The notes below the pieces were generated by a model that was given only the letters and a program-made list of their open reading frames with translations, was not told the DNA's origin and did no database searches. From positions 1-64,000 of the forward strand of contig JAIUPK010000002.1 of the NCBI GenBank assembly GCA_020160915.1: a DNA stretch of 64,000 nucleotides, written 5' to 3'. Shown here in pieces: positions 8,697 to 17,011 of the stretch; position 1 is the first letter of the stretch; the number at the start of each line of letters is the position of its first letter. Source of the DNA: Actinomycetota bacterium. GTDB taxonomy: Bacteria; Actinomycetota; Actinomycetes; Actinomycetales; Microbacteriaceae. The translations under genes and the position numbers were made by a program.

Positions 8697-9935
8697 CTAC
8701 GCCGGGCTGGGGACGACGAGGGACTTGAGAGGACGGCTGGTGTCGGGGGCCTGATCAGCGGGGATGGTCGCGTTCTGACCGAGCGCACGACGCACGGCCA
8801 TGTAGTCCGGTGCGTCGTTGACGGAGTCGATCGCGATGAGTTGCCCGTCGCGGTAGTAGAGCACCGAGAAGTGCTCGTCATCGGGGTTGCCGCGAAGCAC
8901 AGCCTCATCGAAGCCGGAAGAGAGACCCGCGATCTGTAGCTTCAGGTCGGCCTGGTCTGACCAGAACCACGGCACAGCTCGATAGGGCTCGAGTTTGCCG
9001 ATGAGCGTCGCGGCGGCGACCTTGGCTTGGTCGACGGCATTCTGCACGGACTCGAGACGTACACGCCCTTCACCGCCAAGGGGGTGCGGAAGCAGCACGG
9101 CATCTCCCGCAGCGACGATGCGAGGGTCGCTGGTGCGAGCGAACTCATCAACGACTATCGCGCCGCCCGAGAGCTCGAGTCCCAGTTGCTCAGCAAGACC
9201 GGAGCGAGGAACCACGCCGATACCGATCAGCACCAGGTCGGCGGGGATGAGCTCGCCGTCCTCGAGTTCGACGCCAGCGACTGCCGTCTCACCGACGAGG
9301 CGAGCGATCCGCGCGTCGAGACGCACGTCGGTTCCGCGGCGACGGTGGGCTTGCCGGTAGAACTCGCTCGTGATCGGCGAGACCGCGCGGGCGATGAGCC
9401 GGTCCGCGGCCTCAAGCACTGTCACAGCCTTCCCGGCCTTACGTGCGGCAGCAGCGACCTCGAGGCCGATGAACCCGCCTCCGATGACGACGACGTTGGC
9501 CGCGGCATCCCACCGCCCCTTGAGTTCGTCAGCGTCACTGAGATCACGGAGGTAGAGCACGCCGTCGAGATCGCCGCCCTCGATCTGCAACCGACGGGGT
9601 TCGGAACCCGGCGTGAGTGCGAGCTGGGCGAATTCGATGCGAGCGCCGGATGCGGTGGTCGCGACCCCGCGCTCGCCCGTGAACTCGACGGCGACGACGG
9701 CGTCATCGCAGCGGAGGGTGATGTGCTTGTCGTCGTAGAAGGACGGGGCACGCAGCTCGAGGGTCTCGACATCGGCTTCGCCGGAGAGGTATGCCTTGGA
9801 CAGCGGCGGTCGCTGATACGGTCCGGATGCCTCGCTCCCACTGAGCGTGATGGGTCCCGTGAACCCGAGGTCGCGAAGGCTGACCGCGAGCTGCATCCCC
9901 GCCTGGCCGGCTCCGATGATCAGGATGTCGTCCAT
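8697..9935 (-). CDS. creE: FAD-dependent ferredoxin reductase of P450 system, CreE-like
   Basis: 412 residues of the rubredoxin/ferredoxin reductase family. FAD binding is shown by ILIIGAGQAGMQLA at the N-terminus and the late AAGDAV motif; the NAD(P)H fold is VVIGGGFIGLEVAA mid-protein. It passes electrons from NAD(P)H to the adjacent ferredoxin and so to the P450. The longer open frame starts upstream, but the ATG at 9935 begins the dinucleotide fold directly and is two bases after the ferredoxin stop. Confidence 0.85.
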   Translation of the reverse strand: MDDILIIGAGQAGMQLAVSLRDLGFTGPITLSGSEASGPYQRPPLSKAYLSGEADVETLELRAPSFYDDKHITLRCDDAVVAVEFTGERGVATTASGARIEFAQLALTPGSEPRRLQIEGGDLDGVLYLRDLSDADELKGRWDAAANVVVIGGGFIGLEVAAAARKAGKAVTVLEAADRLIARAVSPITSEFYRQAHRRRGTDVRLDARIARLVGETAVAGVELEDGELIPADLVLIGIGVVPRSGLAEQLGLELSGGAIVVDEFARTSDPRIVAAGDAVLLPHPLGGEGRVRLESVQNAVDQAKVAAATLIGKLEPYRAVPWFWSDQADLKLQIAGLSSGFDEAVLRGNPDDEHFSVLYYRDGQLIAIDSVNDAPDYMAVRRALGQNATIPADQAPDTSRPLKSLVVPSPA

Positions 9936-9937
9936 GG

Positions 9938-10261
9938 TTACAACTGCTCGGGGGCGATGCGCACGAGGAGTCCGTCGAGTTCGTCGCGCATCTTGATCTG
10001 GCACGACAGGCGACTGTTGGGCAGGCGTTCGGCCGCGGCGCCGTCGAGCATGTCATCCTCGAGGTCGCCCGCGCCGCCGACCCGATCGGTGAAGGCCTCG
10101 TCGACGTAGACGTGGCAGGTCGCACACGAGCACGCCCCGCCACACTCCGCGACGATTCCCTCGACGCCGTGCTTCACGGCGACCTCCATCACGGAGTCCC
10201 CGAGACGCGCCTCGAGCGTCGTCGAGGTCCCGTCGGGGGAGATGTAGGTGATGTCGGGCAT
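9938..10261 (-). CDS. creF: [2Fe-2S] ferredoxin, CreF-like
   Basis: 107 residues, adrenodoxin/putidaredoxin type. Cluster ligands are Cys40, Cys46, Cys49 and Cys87 in the C-x5-C-x2-C plus distal C pattern, with an additional Cys44 inside the loop. It shuttles electrons from the reductase encoded two bases downstream to the P450 of the operon. AAGGAG lies eight bases before the ATG. Confidence 0.9.
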   Translation of the reverse strand: MPDITYISPDGTSTTLEARLGDSVMEVAVKHGVEGIVAECGGACSCATCHVYVDEAFTDRVGGAGDLEDDMLDGAAAERLPNSRLSCQIKMRDELDGLLVRIAPEQL

Positions 10262-10288
10262 TCTGGGCTCCTTGAGTTGGCTGGTCGG

Positions 10289-11035
10289 TCAGAGGAACTG
10301 CTTGCCACCGTCTACGACGATGGTCTGGCCGGTGAGGTATCCCGCCTGATCGGAGGCGAGGAAGAGTGCAGCGCCGACGATGTCGTCGGGCTGGCCAGCA
10401 CGTTTGATGGCTCCGCGATCGACACCGTAGGTCTCGGCATCCTCGAGCAGGCCGAGGCTGGCTTCGGTCAAGGTGAAGCCGGGGGCGATCGCGTTCACGG
10501 TGACGCCCGCCGCGCCGACCTCGCGCGCCATGACGCGCGTCATCCCAATCACGGCCGCTTTCGAGGCGACATAGTGCATCCAGAGCGGTGACCCGCTCAT
10601 CACGGTCGCCGAGGCGATGTTGATGATGCGCCCGCCGGGACTGGTCAGGTGTGGGAAGGCCGCCGCCGAGACCAGCCACGTGCCTTTGGCGTTGACGCCC
10701 ATCACCCGATCCCACTCGGTCGGATCGATGTCGGTGAACGGCGTGCGGGTCAGCGTCGCGTAGATCGCAGCGTTGTTGACAACCACATCGAGCCGACCGA
10801 AGTGTGCGATGAGCGAGTCGACCATCGCTCGCACCGAGTCGGCGGATGTCACATCCACCGTCACTGCGAGCGCCTGAGCACCGCGGCCCAGGAGTACCTC
10901 GACCGTGCGCTCGGCGCCGGGACCATCGATGTCGGCGACGACCACACGATCCCCCTGGGCCGCGAAGCCCTCGGCGAAAGCCCGCCCCAGGCCCCCGCCG
11001 GCGCCGGTGATGAGAACCACGCGTGACTCGGTCAT
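10289..11035 (-). CDS. creG: SDR family alcohol dehydrogenase, CreG-like
   Basis: 248 residues of a classical short-chain dehydrogenase: TGAGGGLG at residues 10-17 binds NAD(P), NNAA at 87-90 is structural, and Tyr155-x3-Lys159 (YVASK) is catalytic. Its place in the operon suggests oxidation of the benzylic alcohol released by the HD phosphohydrolase to the aldehyde, the CreG step. The ATG overlaps the stop of the upstream HD gene by four bases and is preceded by GGGAGC. Confidence 0.75.
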   Translation of the reverse strand: MTESRVVLITGAGGGLGRAFAEGFAAQGDRVVVADIDGPGAERTVEVLLGRGAQALAVTVDVTSADSVRAMVDSLIAHFGRLDVVVNNAAIYATLTRTPFTDIDPTEWDRVMGVNAKGTWLVSAAAFPHLTSPGGRIINIASATVMSGSPLWMHYVASKAAVIGMTRVMAREVGAAGVTVNAIAPGFTLTEASLGLLEDAETYGVDRGAIKRAGQPDDIVGAALFLASDQAGYLTGQTIVVDGGKQFL

Positions 11036-11733
11036 GACTGCTCCCGCTGATGTACTAGTTCCAGCTGTGGACTGTTCTGCATCGAGCCGACCGCCACGAG
11101 CGCCCGGGACATCGCCCGGGCGGGCTCGGTGAAGAGCTCCGAGTAGGCGCGGTAGGCGCAGAGCCTCAGTGATTCGTCATCGTCGATGCCGAACCAATCG
11201 CAGACGACGGCGCGGCCGTGGGGAGTGACTCTCCACAGCTTGTCGGCATCCTTGACGATCGAGTCCTCCAGGCTCATCGAGTCGGGTCGGCTGTCATGGC
11301 CATCGATGATCTCGGTGATTCGGTCGATGTCGCTGGCGGGCAGCCCGACGGTGGTGAGGATCTCACGCGCGATACGAGCGCCTTCCTTCTCGTGCTTCAG
11401 CACAAGCTCGGGGACACCTCCGCCGGGTGCGATCGCCTCCAACGCCTCGCGCTCGTCGACGGTCGACCATCCGGTGTCGTGAAGCAGGATGGCCGGCAAC
11501 ACGATCCCCTCGTTCGCCTCTGGCAGTTGCGACAGCAACGCCGCCGCTAGCCCATAGGAGAACAGCGAGTGTGCGTCATTGTCACGCACCGTCAGATAGG
11601 GGGCCGCGAGAGCCCAGATCGCCTCATCCCGCTCGCCGAGCGCGACCAGGCCGGGCACGGCATCCCACGCGGGGATCCGCGAGGAGACATCGCGACCGAG
11701 GTGGTTCACTCGGGGGCGGGATGAGGTGGTCAT
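11032..11733 (-). CDS. Second HD-domain phosphohydrolase of the cre-like operon
   Basis: 233 residues from the ATG at 11733; the frame continues upstream but that part overlaps the creH-like gene and has no HD-family character. Metal residues are kept: His55, His85-Asp86 (ILLHDTGW), His146-Asp147 (IIDGHD), Asp162/Asp164. It aligns by eye with the CreD-like protein at 8034-8684 over most of its length, so the two look like paralogues. It could have a different alkylphenyl phosphate preference or act on the unoxidised phosphate; this is inference. It overlaps the SDR start. Confidence 0.75.
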   Translation of the reverse strand: MTTSSRPRVNHLGRDVSSRIPAWDAVPGLVALGERDEAIWALAAPYLTVRDNDAHSLFSYGLAAALLSQLPEANEGIVLPAILLHDTGWSTVDEREALEAIAPGGGVPELVLKHEKEGARIAREILTTVGLPASDIDRITEIIDGHDSRPDSMSLEDSIVKDADKLWRVTPHGRAVVCDWFGIDDDESLRLCAYRAYSELFTEPARAMSRALVAVGSMQNSPQLELVHQREQS

Positions 11734-11749
11734 GGTGATCTGCCGCTCT

Positions 11750-13585
11750 CTACTCGAGGATGGTGACGATGCCCTGCGAGCCGTCCACCCGCAGTCGCAT
11801 CCCCGTCTTGATCTTCGTCGATGCACTGCCGGTGCCGGTGACGGCGGGCAGCCCGTACTCGCGGCAGACGATGGCCGCGTGGCTCATCATGCCGCCGATG
11901 TCGGTGACCGTCGCCGTGATCTTGCCGAAGACGGGACCCCAACTCGGTGCCGTGACGGGAGCGACGAGGATCTCGCCCTGCTGCAGCTCGCCGAGCTGTT
12001 CCGGCCCGGTGATGACGCGTGCGAAACCTTCGACCACTCCCGGGGACGCAGCCATGCCCTTGAGCCCGGGGTTCTCCTGGTCGTCGCCGGCGAGCCACTG
12101 CTGCACCTGCTCCGTCGTGATGCCCCACAGCATGATCGTGAACGGCTCGTTGATCGTCTCGGGCGGCGTGTTGAAGGCCGGCTCGGGGCGGGCCGTCGCA
12201 AGGGCCGCAACGATACCGCGACGACGCTCGATCTCTGCTGGCCAATAGGTCGGACCGATCGGGTCGGCACCCACGCCCCAGCCGGTGGCGAGGTCGAAGA
12301 TCACCGGGCGTACCTCGTCGCGCGTGAGGTACAGCATGTCGTCGGTGTTCTCCCAGAAGCCGTAGCTGTGGAACAGCGCCGAGAGCTGGCGTACTTTGCG
12401 CCAGAACACGCCCATCGTCCAGTGCTCGATATAGAAGTTGTGGTCCTCCACGTAGGGGTAAACCGTGCGAGCGAGCCCCAGCTTGCCCTGGAAGGTGGCC
12501 AGCGCGTCGCCGGACAGGAAGTCCGAGTATTCACCGACGATGCGGTCGCGTTCGGCGATGAGGTCGTCGGTCGGGCGGCGCAGGACGTCGCCGCGGGCAG
12601 CGCGCGCTACGTAGTCCTTGATGTAACCGATCGGCAGATCGAGGTTGTCACGCCAGTAGACGTCGGACCCATAGAAGCCGTTGCCCGAGGTGTAGTTGAA
12701 CCACGGCTCCTGCGCCTTCTCCCAGGCGGCGAGCCACTCGGCGCCACCATCGGAGGCGGCAATGGCGGCGAGCCTCTGCTCAGCGCCCTCGTGCACCGCA
12801 AAGATCTCAGCGAGGTTCAGCTTCACCGCCAATTCGGCGAGGCCCTTGAGCTCGTCGTCGGGGCGGAACAGTACCGAGTCGACACCCTGCACCATGCGGG
12901 CAATCGCGAGGTCAGGGATGCCCGGGAACGACTCCTTGCAGAAGCCGAAGAAGTCGAGGTAGGCAACGTAGCCGAGGTTGAGGAACTCGAAGTGGTACTC
13001 CCAGTTCTGGTAGGCGAGCTGGATGAGGCGGTCGTAGTCGGCCATCATCTTCGCGCTCGGGTCGATGCCGGCGCCGCTCGTGATCACCTCGAGGTCTACC
13101 ATCTCGGGCAGGGCCTCGAAGTTGATGGCATCCATCTCCTCGATCGTGCCGAGCACCTTCTTCTTCCAGTTCTCCAGAAGCGAATCCCAGTTCGCGAAGT
13201 AGTAACCTGCGCGCTCCATGAAGTGGGGCACGCGGTCGCCGATGAGCTCGGGCGCAACGGCGACCGGGCTCATGTAGCAGAAGCCGTTGTGGATGCGGAA
13301 CTCGATGCCGTTGGCCGGCGGAATGATGTAGTGCCGCGTGTTGAACGCACCAAGGCAGCGCACGGCGAACTCGACGCCGACTGTCTCGAACGGCTTGAAC
13401 ACGTTGGGCCAGTGCTGGCTGTCGCAGAACCAGAACTTGGCGTTCTCCTTGTCACGCAGGTTCTCCTGGAAGACGAGGTTGTAGGGGTAGAGCTCCTTCC
13501 AGCCCTCTGCGCCGGGAGGTGCCTCCAGGTCGTAGGGGGAGTCGAAGCTCTTGCGAGCGACGGTCTGCGTCATTGCGTTCGTCAT
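11750..13585 (-). CDS. creH: PEP-synthase-like phosphohistidine subunit, CreH-like
   Basis: 611 residues from the ATG at 13585, which has AGAAAGG nine bases upstream. The C-terminal 120 or so residues form the swivelling phosphohistidine domain, with GGMMSHAAIVCREYG placing the phospho-carrier histidine at residue 569; the long N-terminal part should be the phenol-binding domain. There is no ATP-grasp domain, which is supplied by the next gene. This split matches phenylphosphate synthase and CreH/CreI of C. glutamicum, which phosphorylate 4-cresol with ATP. The substrate in this organism is inferred from that similarity. Confidence 0.8.
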   Translation of the reverse strand: MTNAMTQTVARKSFDSPYDLEAPPGAEGWKELYPYNLVFQENLRDKENAKFWFCDSQHWPNVFKPFETVGVEFAVRCLGAFNTRHYIIPPANGIEFRIHNGFCYMSPVAVAPELIGDRVPHFMERAGYYFANWDSLLENWKKKVLGTIEEMDAINFEALPEMVDLEVITSGAGIDPSAKMMADYDRLIQLAYQNWEYHFEFLNLGYVAYLDFFGFCKESFPGIPDLAIARMVQGVDSVLFRPDDELKGLAELAVKLNLAEIFAVHEGAEQRLAAIAASDGGAEWLAAWEKAQEPWFNYTSGNGFYGSDVYWRDNLDLPIGYIKDYVARAARGDVLRRPTDDLIAERDRIVGEYSDFLSGDALATFQGKLGLARTVYPYVEDHNFYIEHWTMGVFWRKVRQLSALFHSYGFWENTDDMLYLTRDEVRPVIFDLATGWGVGADPIGPTYWPAEIERRRGIVAALATARPEPAFNTPPETINEPFTIMLWGITTEQVQQWLAGDDQENPGLKGMAASPGVVEGFARVITGPEQLGELQQGEILVAPVTAPSWGPVFGKITATVTDIGGMMSHAAIVCREYGLPAVTGTGSASTKIKTGMRLRVDGSQGIVTILE

Positions 13586-13679
13586 TGCGTTGGGCCTTTC
13601 TCGGTTCGTCGGGACTGGTGGTGATGACAGCACGGTTCACGGATCGCTCGTGGCGACCCGAACGGCGGTCGGGGTGTGG

Positions 13680-14750
13680 CTAGGTGCGGGTGCCCATCTG
13701 AGCGAGGAGTGATCGGGTGATCGCCTCGATTCCGGATCCGCCGGAGGTGTAGTTCACCGGAGTCTCCTTCTGCGACCAGACCGTCTCCGGTCGCGATTGC
13801 AGGAGCAGCACGTTCTGACCGGGCGGGAGATCGGCGTCGATCGCCCACTCGACGTCCTGCACACTGCCGTAGTGCTTCTCTGCACTCTTCGCCAGCCGCG
13901 CCACGGCGATGAGTTCCTCATCACTGAGGCTCGGCGAGTTGCGCCGCTCCGCCTCGACTTCGCGTCGGGCGACTGTGCCGTGACCTGTCGGCACGAGCTC
14001 CTCATGCTTGTCGCTGATGATGCGATCGATCACGTGCAGCAGAACCTTGTCGATGAGGAAGTTGTCGGGCGTCACCTCGCCTGAGACCACCAATTCGCCA
14101 AGGCCCCAACTGGAGTCGATGACGATCTTGGAGCGATCGCCATTCTTCGGGTCGATCGTCATGGCTACCCCCGATGTGCGGGAGTTGACCATCTTTTGGA
14201 CAGCCACAGCCATCGACAATCCCTCGTCAGAGATACCGTTGGCTGCGCGGTAGGTGATGGCTCGAGCCGTGTACAGGCTCGCCCAGCACTCGCGCACCCG
14301 CTGGAGAACGTTCTGCTGTCCAGTGATCCACAGATAGGTGTCTTGTTGACCTGCGAAGCTCGCATCGGGCAGGTCCTCGGCGGTCGCGCTCGACCGCACC
14401 GCGACGGGAACCTCACCGCCGCACACCGTCATGAGCGCGTCGTAGGCGGCGATAGTGTCGTCACGCACATCATCTGGAACCGCCTGCGTGAGGATGAGCT
14501 CGCGGATGTGAGCGGCGCGCGTGTCGACCTCAGCGACATCGTCGTGGTCGAGTCCGTCGAGCACCCGCGCGATGTGTTCGCGAAGGGTGGTCTGGTTCAT
14601 CACGGCGTCGAACGCGTCGGTCGTGATCGCGAACCCGGGCGGTACGGGGGCACCGGCTGACGTCATGATCGCGAGGCTTGTGCACTTGCCGCCGAGGCGC
14701 TCATGCTCGGGAGTCTCGGAGCTGTCGAAGGGGAAGGTGTAGATACTCAT
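13680..14750 (-). CDS. creI: PEP/pyruvate-binding-type ATP-grasp subunit, CreI-like
   Basis: 356 residues equal to the N-terminal nucleotide-binding domain of PEP synthase/PPDK alone. LGGKCTSLAIM near the start, VPPGFAITTDAF, and VRSSATAEDLPDASFAGQQ are family landmarks; no swivel histidine domain follows. It would transfer a phosphoryl group from ATP to the histidine of the CreH-like subunit. Its ATG overlaps the P450 stop by four bases; 94 bases without an open gene separate its end from creH. Confidence 0.82.
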   Translation of the reverse strand: MSIYTFPFDSSETPEHERLGGKCTSLAIMTSAGAPVPPGFAITTDAFDAVMNQTTLREHIARVLDGLDHDDVAEVDTRAAHIRELILTQAVPDDVRDDTIAAYDALMTVCGGEVPVAVRSSATAEDLPDASFAGQQDTYLWITGQQNVLQRVRECWASLYTARAITYRAANGISDEGLSMAVAVQKMVNSRTSGVAMTIDPKNGDRSKIVIDSSWGLGELVVSGEVTPDNFLIDKVLLHVIDRIISDKHEELVPTGHGTVARREVEAERRNSPSLSDEELIAVARLAKSAEKHYGSVQDVEWAIDADLPPGQNVLLLQSRPETVWSQKETPVNYTSGGSGIEAITRSLLAQMGTRT

Positions 14751-15994
14751 GAGCGACCTCCTTCACCCCAGGTGACGGCCACAGCGGTCGGCGCGCGGAA
14801 CGACAGGTTGTCGCCAAAGGCGATCTCCTGACCTGGTACGAGAGCGAGATCAGGGATCTTCGCGGTGATCTCCTCGAGAACGACACGCACCTGCAGCTTG
14901 GCCAGCAGGTTGCCCAAGCAGTAGTGGATCCCGAAGCCGAAGGAGAGGTGGCTGCGGGCATTCTTGCGGGCGATATCGAACAGGTCCGGCTCGGCGAACA
15001 CCGACTCGTCGCGGTTCGCCGACCCCATGACCAGGAGCACATTCGACCCCGCCGGAATCGGCACTCCGCCAATCTCTGTATCGATGACGGCCTTGCGCCG
15101 CCAGGCAACAATGCTCGGGCTGAAGCGAAGCACCTCATCGATTGCGGCCGGGATGACCGAATTGTCCTCGCCAAGCTGGCGGTACTGCTCCGGATGAGCG
15201 AGGAGCACTCGGAGGGCGTTCGAGATCAGGGTCGTCGTTGTCTCGTGACCAGCGAAGAGCAGGCTGTAGAGGAAGGACGCGATCTCGTGATCGTTGATCT
15301 CGTTGCCCTCGGCCTGAAGGCGCACCATGTCTCCGACGAGATCGTCACCGGGGTTCGCCTTCGCCTCGGAGACGAGTTGCTGACAGTAGTTCCAGTACTC
15401 GACGAGGTTGATGGCGTGGGGGATCTGGTCCTCGTCGCTGAGGTCTCCCCACGTCATTGCCGCGCGGCTGCCCGCCCACTCCTTGACTTGGGGGATCATG
15501 TCGATCGGAACGCCGAGCAGGGTGAGGATCGTGATGGTGGGAACATCCCACGCGAGAGACGCGACGATGTCCGCGGGCGCGCCGTCCGCGAGCATCCGGT
15601 CGATCAGGCGATCCACGTTCTCGCGGATCAGAGGCTCGAGTACCTTGTAGCGACGCGGCGTGAATGCCTTGGTCGCGACATCCCGGATGCGCGTGTGCTC
15701 GGGAGGCACGCGAGCGGACAGTCCGGAGTATGCCGTGAAGCCGCCCTCGGTCATGATGCGCTTGGCCGGTTCGCCAGCTGGTCGTACGGGAGCCTGGGCG
15801 TTCTCGGAGGAGAACTGCTCCCAGTTGGCGAAAGTCGCCTTGATGTCGTCGTAACGGGTCACAACGTAGTAGCCGATGCGTTCGTCGAACATCACCGGCT
15901 CCTCGCGACGAAGTTCGGCATAGATCGGGAATGGGTCCGCCATGGCGAACGGCTCGAACCCGTGGTGCTCATGCACCGCTACGTCAACGCTCAT
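14747..15994 (-). CDS. creJ: Cytochrome P450, CreJ-like
   Basis: 415 residues from the ATG at 15994, chosen because AAGGAGG lies six bases before it. The I-helix is AGHETT at residues 248-253, the ExxR helix precedes, and the heme signature FGFGIHYCLG places the thiolate at Cys359. The ferredoxin and its reductase are encoded downstream, so it is a class I system. In the C. glutamicum pathway CreJ oxidises the methyl group of the phosphorylated cresol. It is the first gene after the IclR regulator and the palindrome at 16062. Confidence 0.88.
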   Translation of the reverse strand: MSVDVAVHEHHGFEPFAMADPFPIYAELRREEPVMFDERIGYYVVTRYDDIKATFANWEQFSSENAQAPVRPAGEPAKRIMTEGGFTAYSGLSARVPPEHTRIRDVATKAFTPRRYKVLEPLIRENVDRLIDRMLADGAPADIVASLAWDVPTITILTLLGVPIDMIPQVKEWAGSRAAMTWGDLSDEDQIPHAINLVEYWNYCQQLVSEAKANPGDDLVGDMVRLQAEGNEINDHEIASFLYSLLFAGHETTTTLISNALRVLLAHPEQYRQLGEDNSVIPAAIDEVLRFSPSIVAWRRKAVIDTEIGGVPIPAGSNVLLVMGSANRDESVFAEPDLFDIARKNARSHLSFGFGIHYCLGNLLAKLQVRVVLEEITAKIPDLALVPGQEIAFGDNLSFRAPTAVAVTWGEGGRS

Positions 15995-16061
15995 CACGTT
16001 CCTCCTTGAACCGAAGTGATGCTTCATGGTGCGCTTCCTGTGGGCGTGCACCTAGCACCAC

Positions 16062-16078
16062 TTCTCACTCAGTGAGAA
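16062..16078. promoter_or_regulatory. Candidate IclR operator upstream of the cre-like operon
   Basis: A perfect palindrome TTCTCACT-C-AGTGAGAA, eight-base arms about one central base, lies 68 bases before the P450 start and overlaps the stop codon of the IclR gene. IclR-family operators are often palindromes of about this size. No second copy was seen near the regulator's own start. Its role is inferred from position and symmetry. Confidence 0.55.
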
Positions 16079-16881
16079 TCGCTACGCCGAGCGGGATGAC
16101 GCGGCCACGCCGACGGCACCGCAAGCGCCCGCTCCACCCGCTCGGCGGTCGACTGCAGTAGCGGGAGGAACCGCCGCGCCTCCCCGGACCGCGCGGCCTC
16201 GATCACTACTCCGATCGCGGCAACCACCTCCTCAGCGACGACGATCGGTACCGCGATGGAGCACGAGCCCACCCGCATCTGGTTGATAGTGATCGAGTAG
16301 TGGTCATGGGCGGCGGCGGCGACCGCCGCACGAAGCCCATCGGGATCCACGAGGGTGCGCTCAGTTGGCGCCTCGAGCTCGCGCTCGACGTACGCCTCAA
16401 CGAACCACTTCGGTTCGGCTGCGAGCAGCACGCGACCAACCGCGGTCGTGTGCAGTGGCAGCCGCCCGCCGACTCGCGAGACCATCGGCACCTTGCGGGA
16501 CCCGTAGATCTTGTCGATGTAGAGCACCTGCGTGCCCTCGCGAACGGCGAGATGCACGTTCTCGTGGGTCAGGTCGAAGAGATCCTGGAGGAACGGATGC
16601 GCCCGGTCCCGCAGCCGGCGCCCCGCAAGCTGGCCGAGCTCCCAGATGCGCATCCCGACCTGGTAGTGACCGTCGGCGGTGCGGTCGAGCCCGCCCCACG
16701 CCTCGAGCTCGTGCACGAGACGATACGTCGTAGAAAGTGGGAGGCGAGCCCGCTGCGCGATCCGGGCGACCGTGAGCGCACCTGTCGTCGACTCGAACGC
16801 GGCCAGCACAGCCAGAGACCGCGACGTCACGCTGGTGCTGCGCGCAGTGACGGCGCCCGCTCCGGCATCCATGTCGGCCAT
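16069..16881 (-). CDS. IclR family transcriptional regulator
   Basis: 270 residues from the ATG at 16881, four bases after GAGGAGG. Residues 20-80 form the winged helix (SLAVLAAFES, LTVARIAQRARLPLSTTYRLV) and the remainder the IclR effector domain (HLAVREGTQVLYIDKIYG, TAVGRVLLA, SCSIAVPI). IclR proteins commonly respond to aromatic acids or phenols. Its position directly upstream of and codirectional with the cre-like operon makes it the likely controller. Further upstream open frame is not protein-like. Confidence 0.88.
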   Translation of the reverse strand: MADMDAGAGAVTARSTSVTSRSLAVLAAFESTTGALTVARIAQRARLPLSTTYRLVHELEAWGGLDRTADGHYQVGMRIWELGQLAGRRLRDRAHPFLQDLFDLTHENVHLAVREGTQVLYIDKIYGSRKVPMVSRVGGRLPLHTTAVGRVLLAAEPKWFVEAYVERELEAPTERTLVDPDGLRAAVAAAAHDHYSITINQMRVGSCSIAVPIVVAEEVVAAIGVVIEAARSGEARRFLPLLQSTAERVERALAVPSAWPRHPARRSDSH

Positions 16882-17011
16882 TCTGCCTCCTCGCGTGCTC
16901 ATTGTGAACGCCAGAAGGCGATCGACGCCACCCGGGCCGCTCCGACGCTCGCGAGGTGCGCCGTCCCGTCCTGGCGGAGCCTGCCACCGGGCAGGACGGC
17001 TGACGTCAGAG

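Noticed and set aside
11726-13624. A 632-codon plus-strand frame opposite creH
   Set aside because: Antisense shadow; the minus strand has a strong phosphohistidine-domain protein with a ribosome-binding site.
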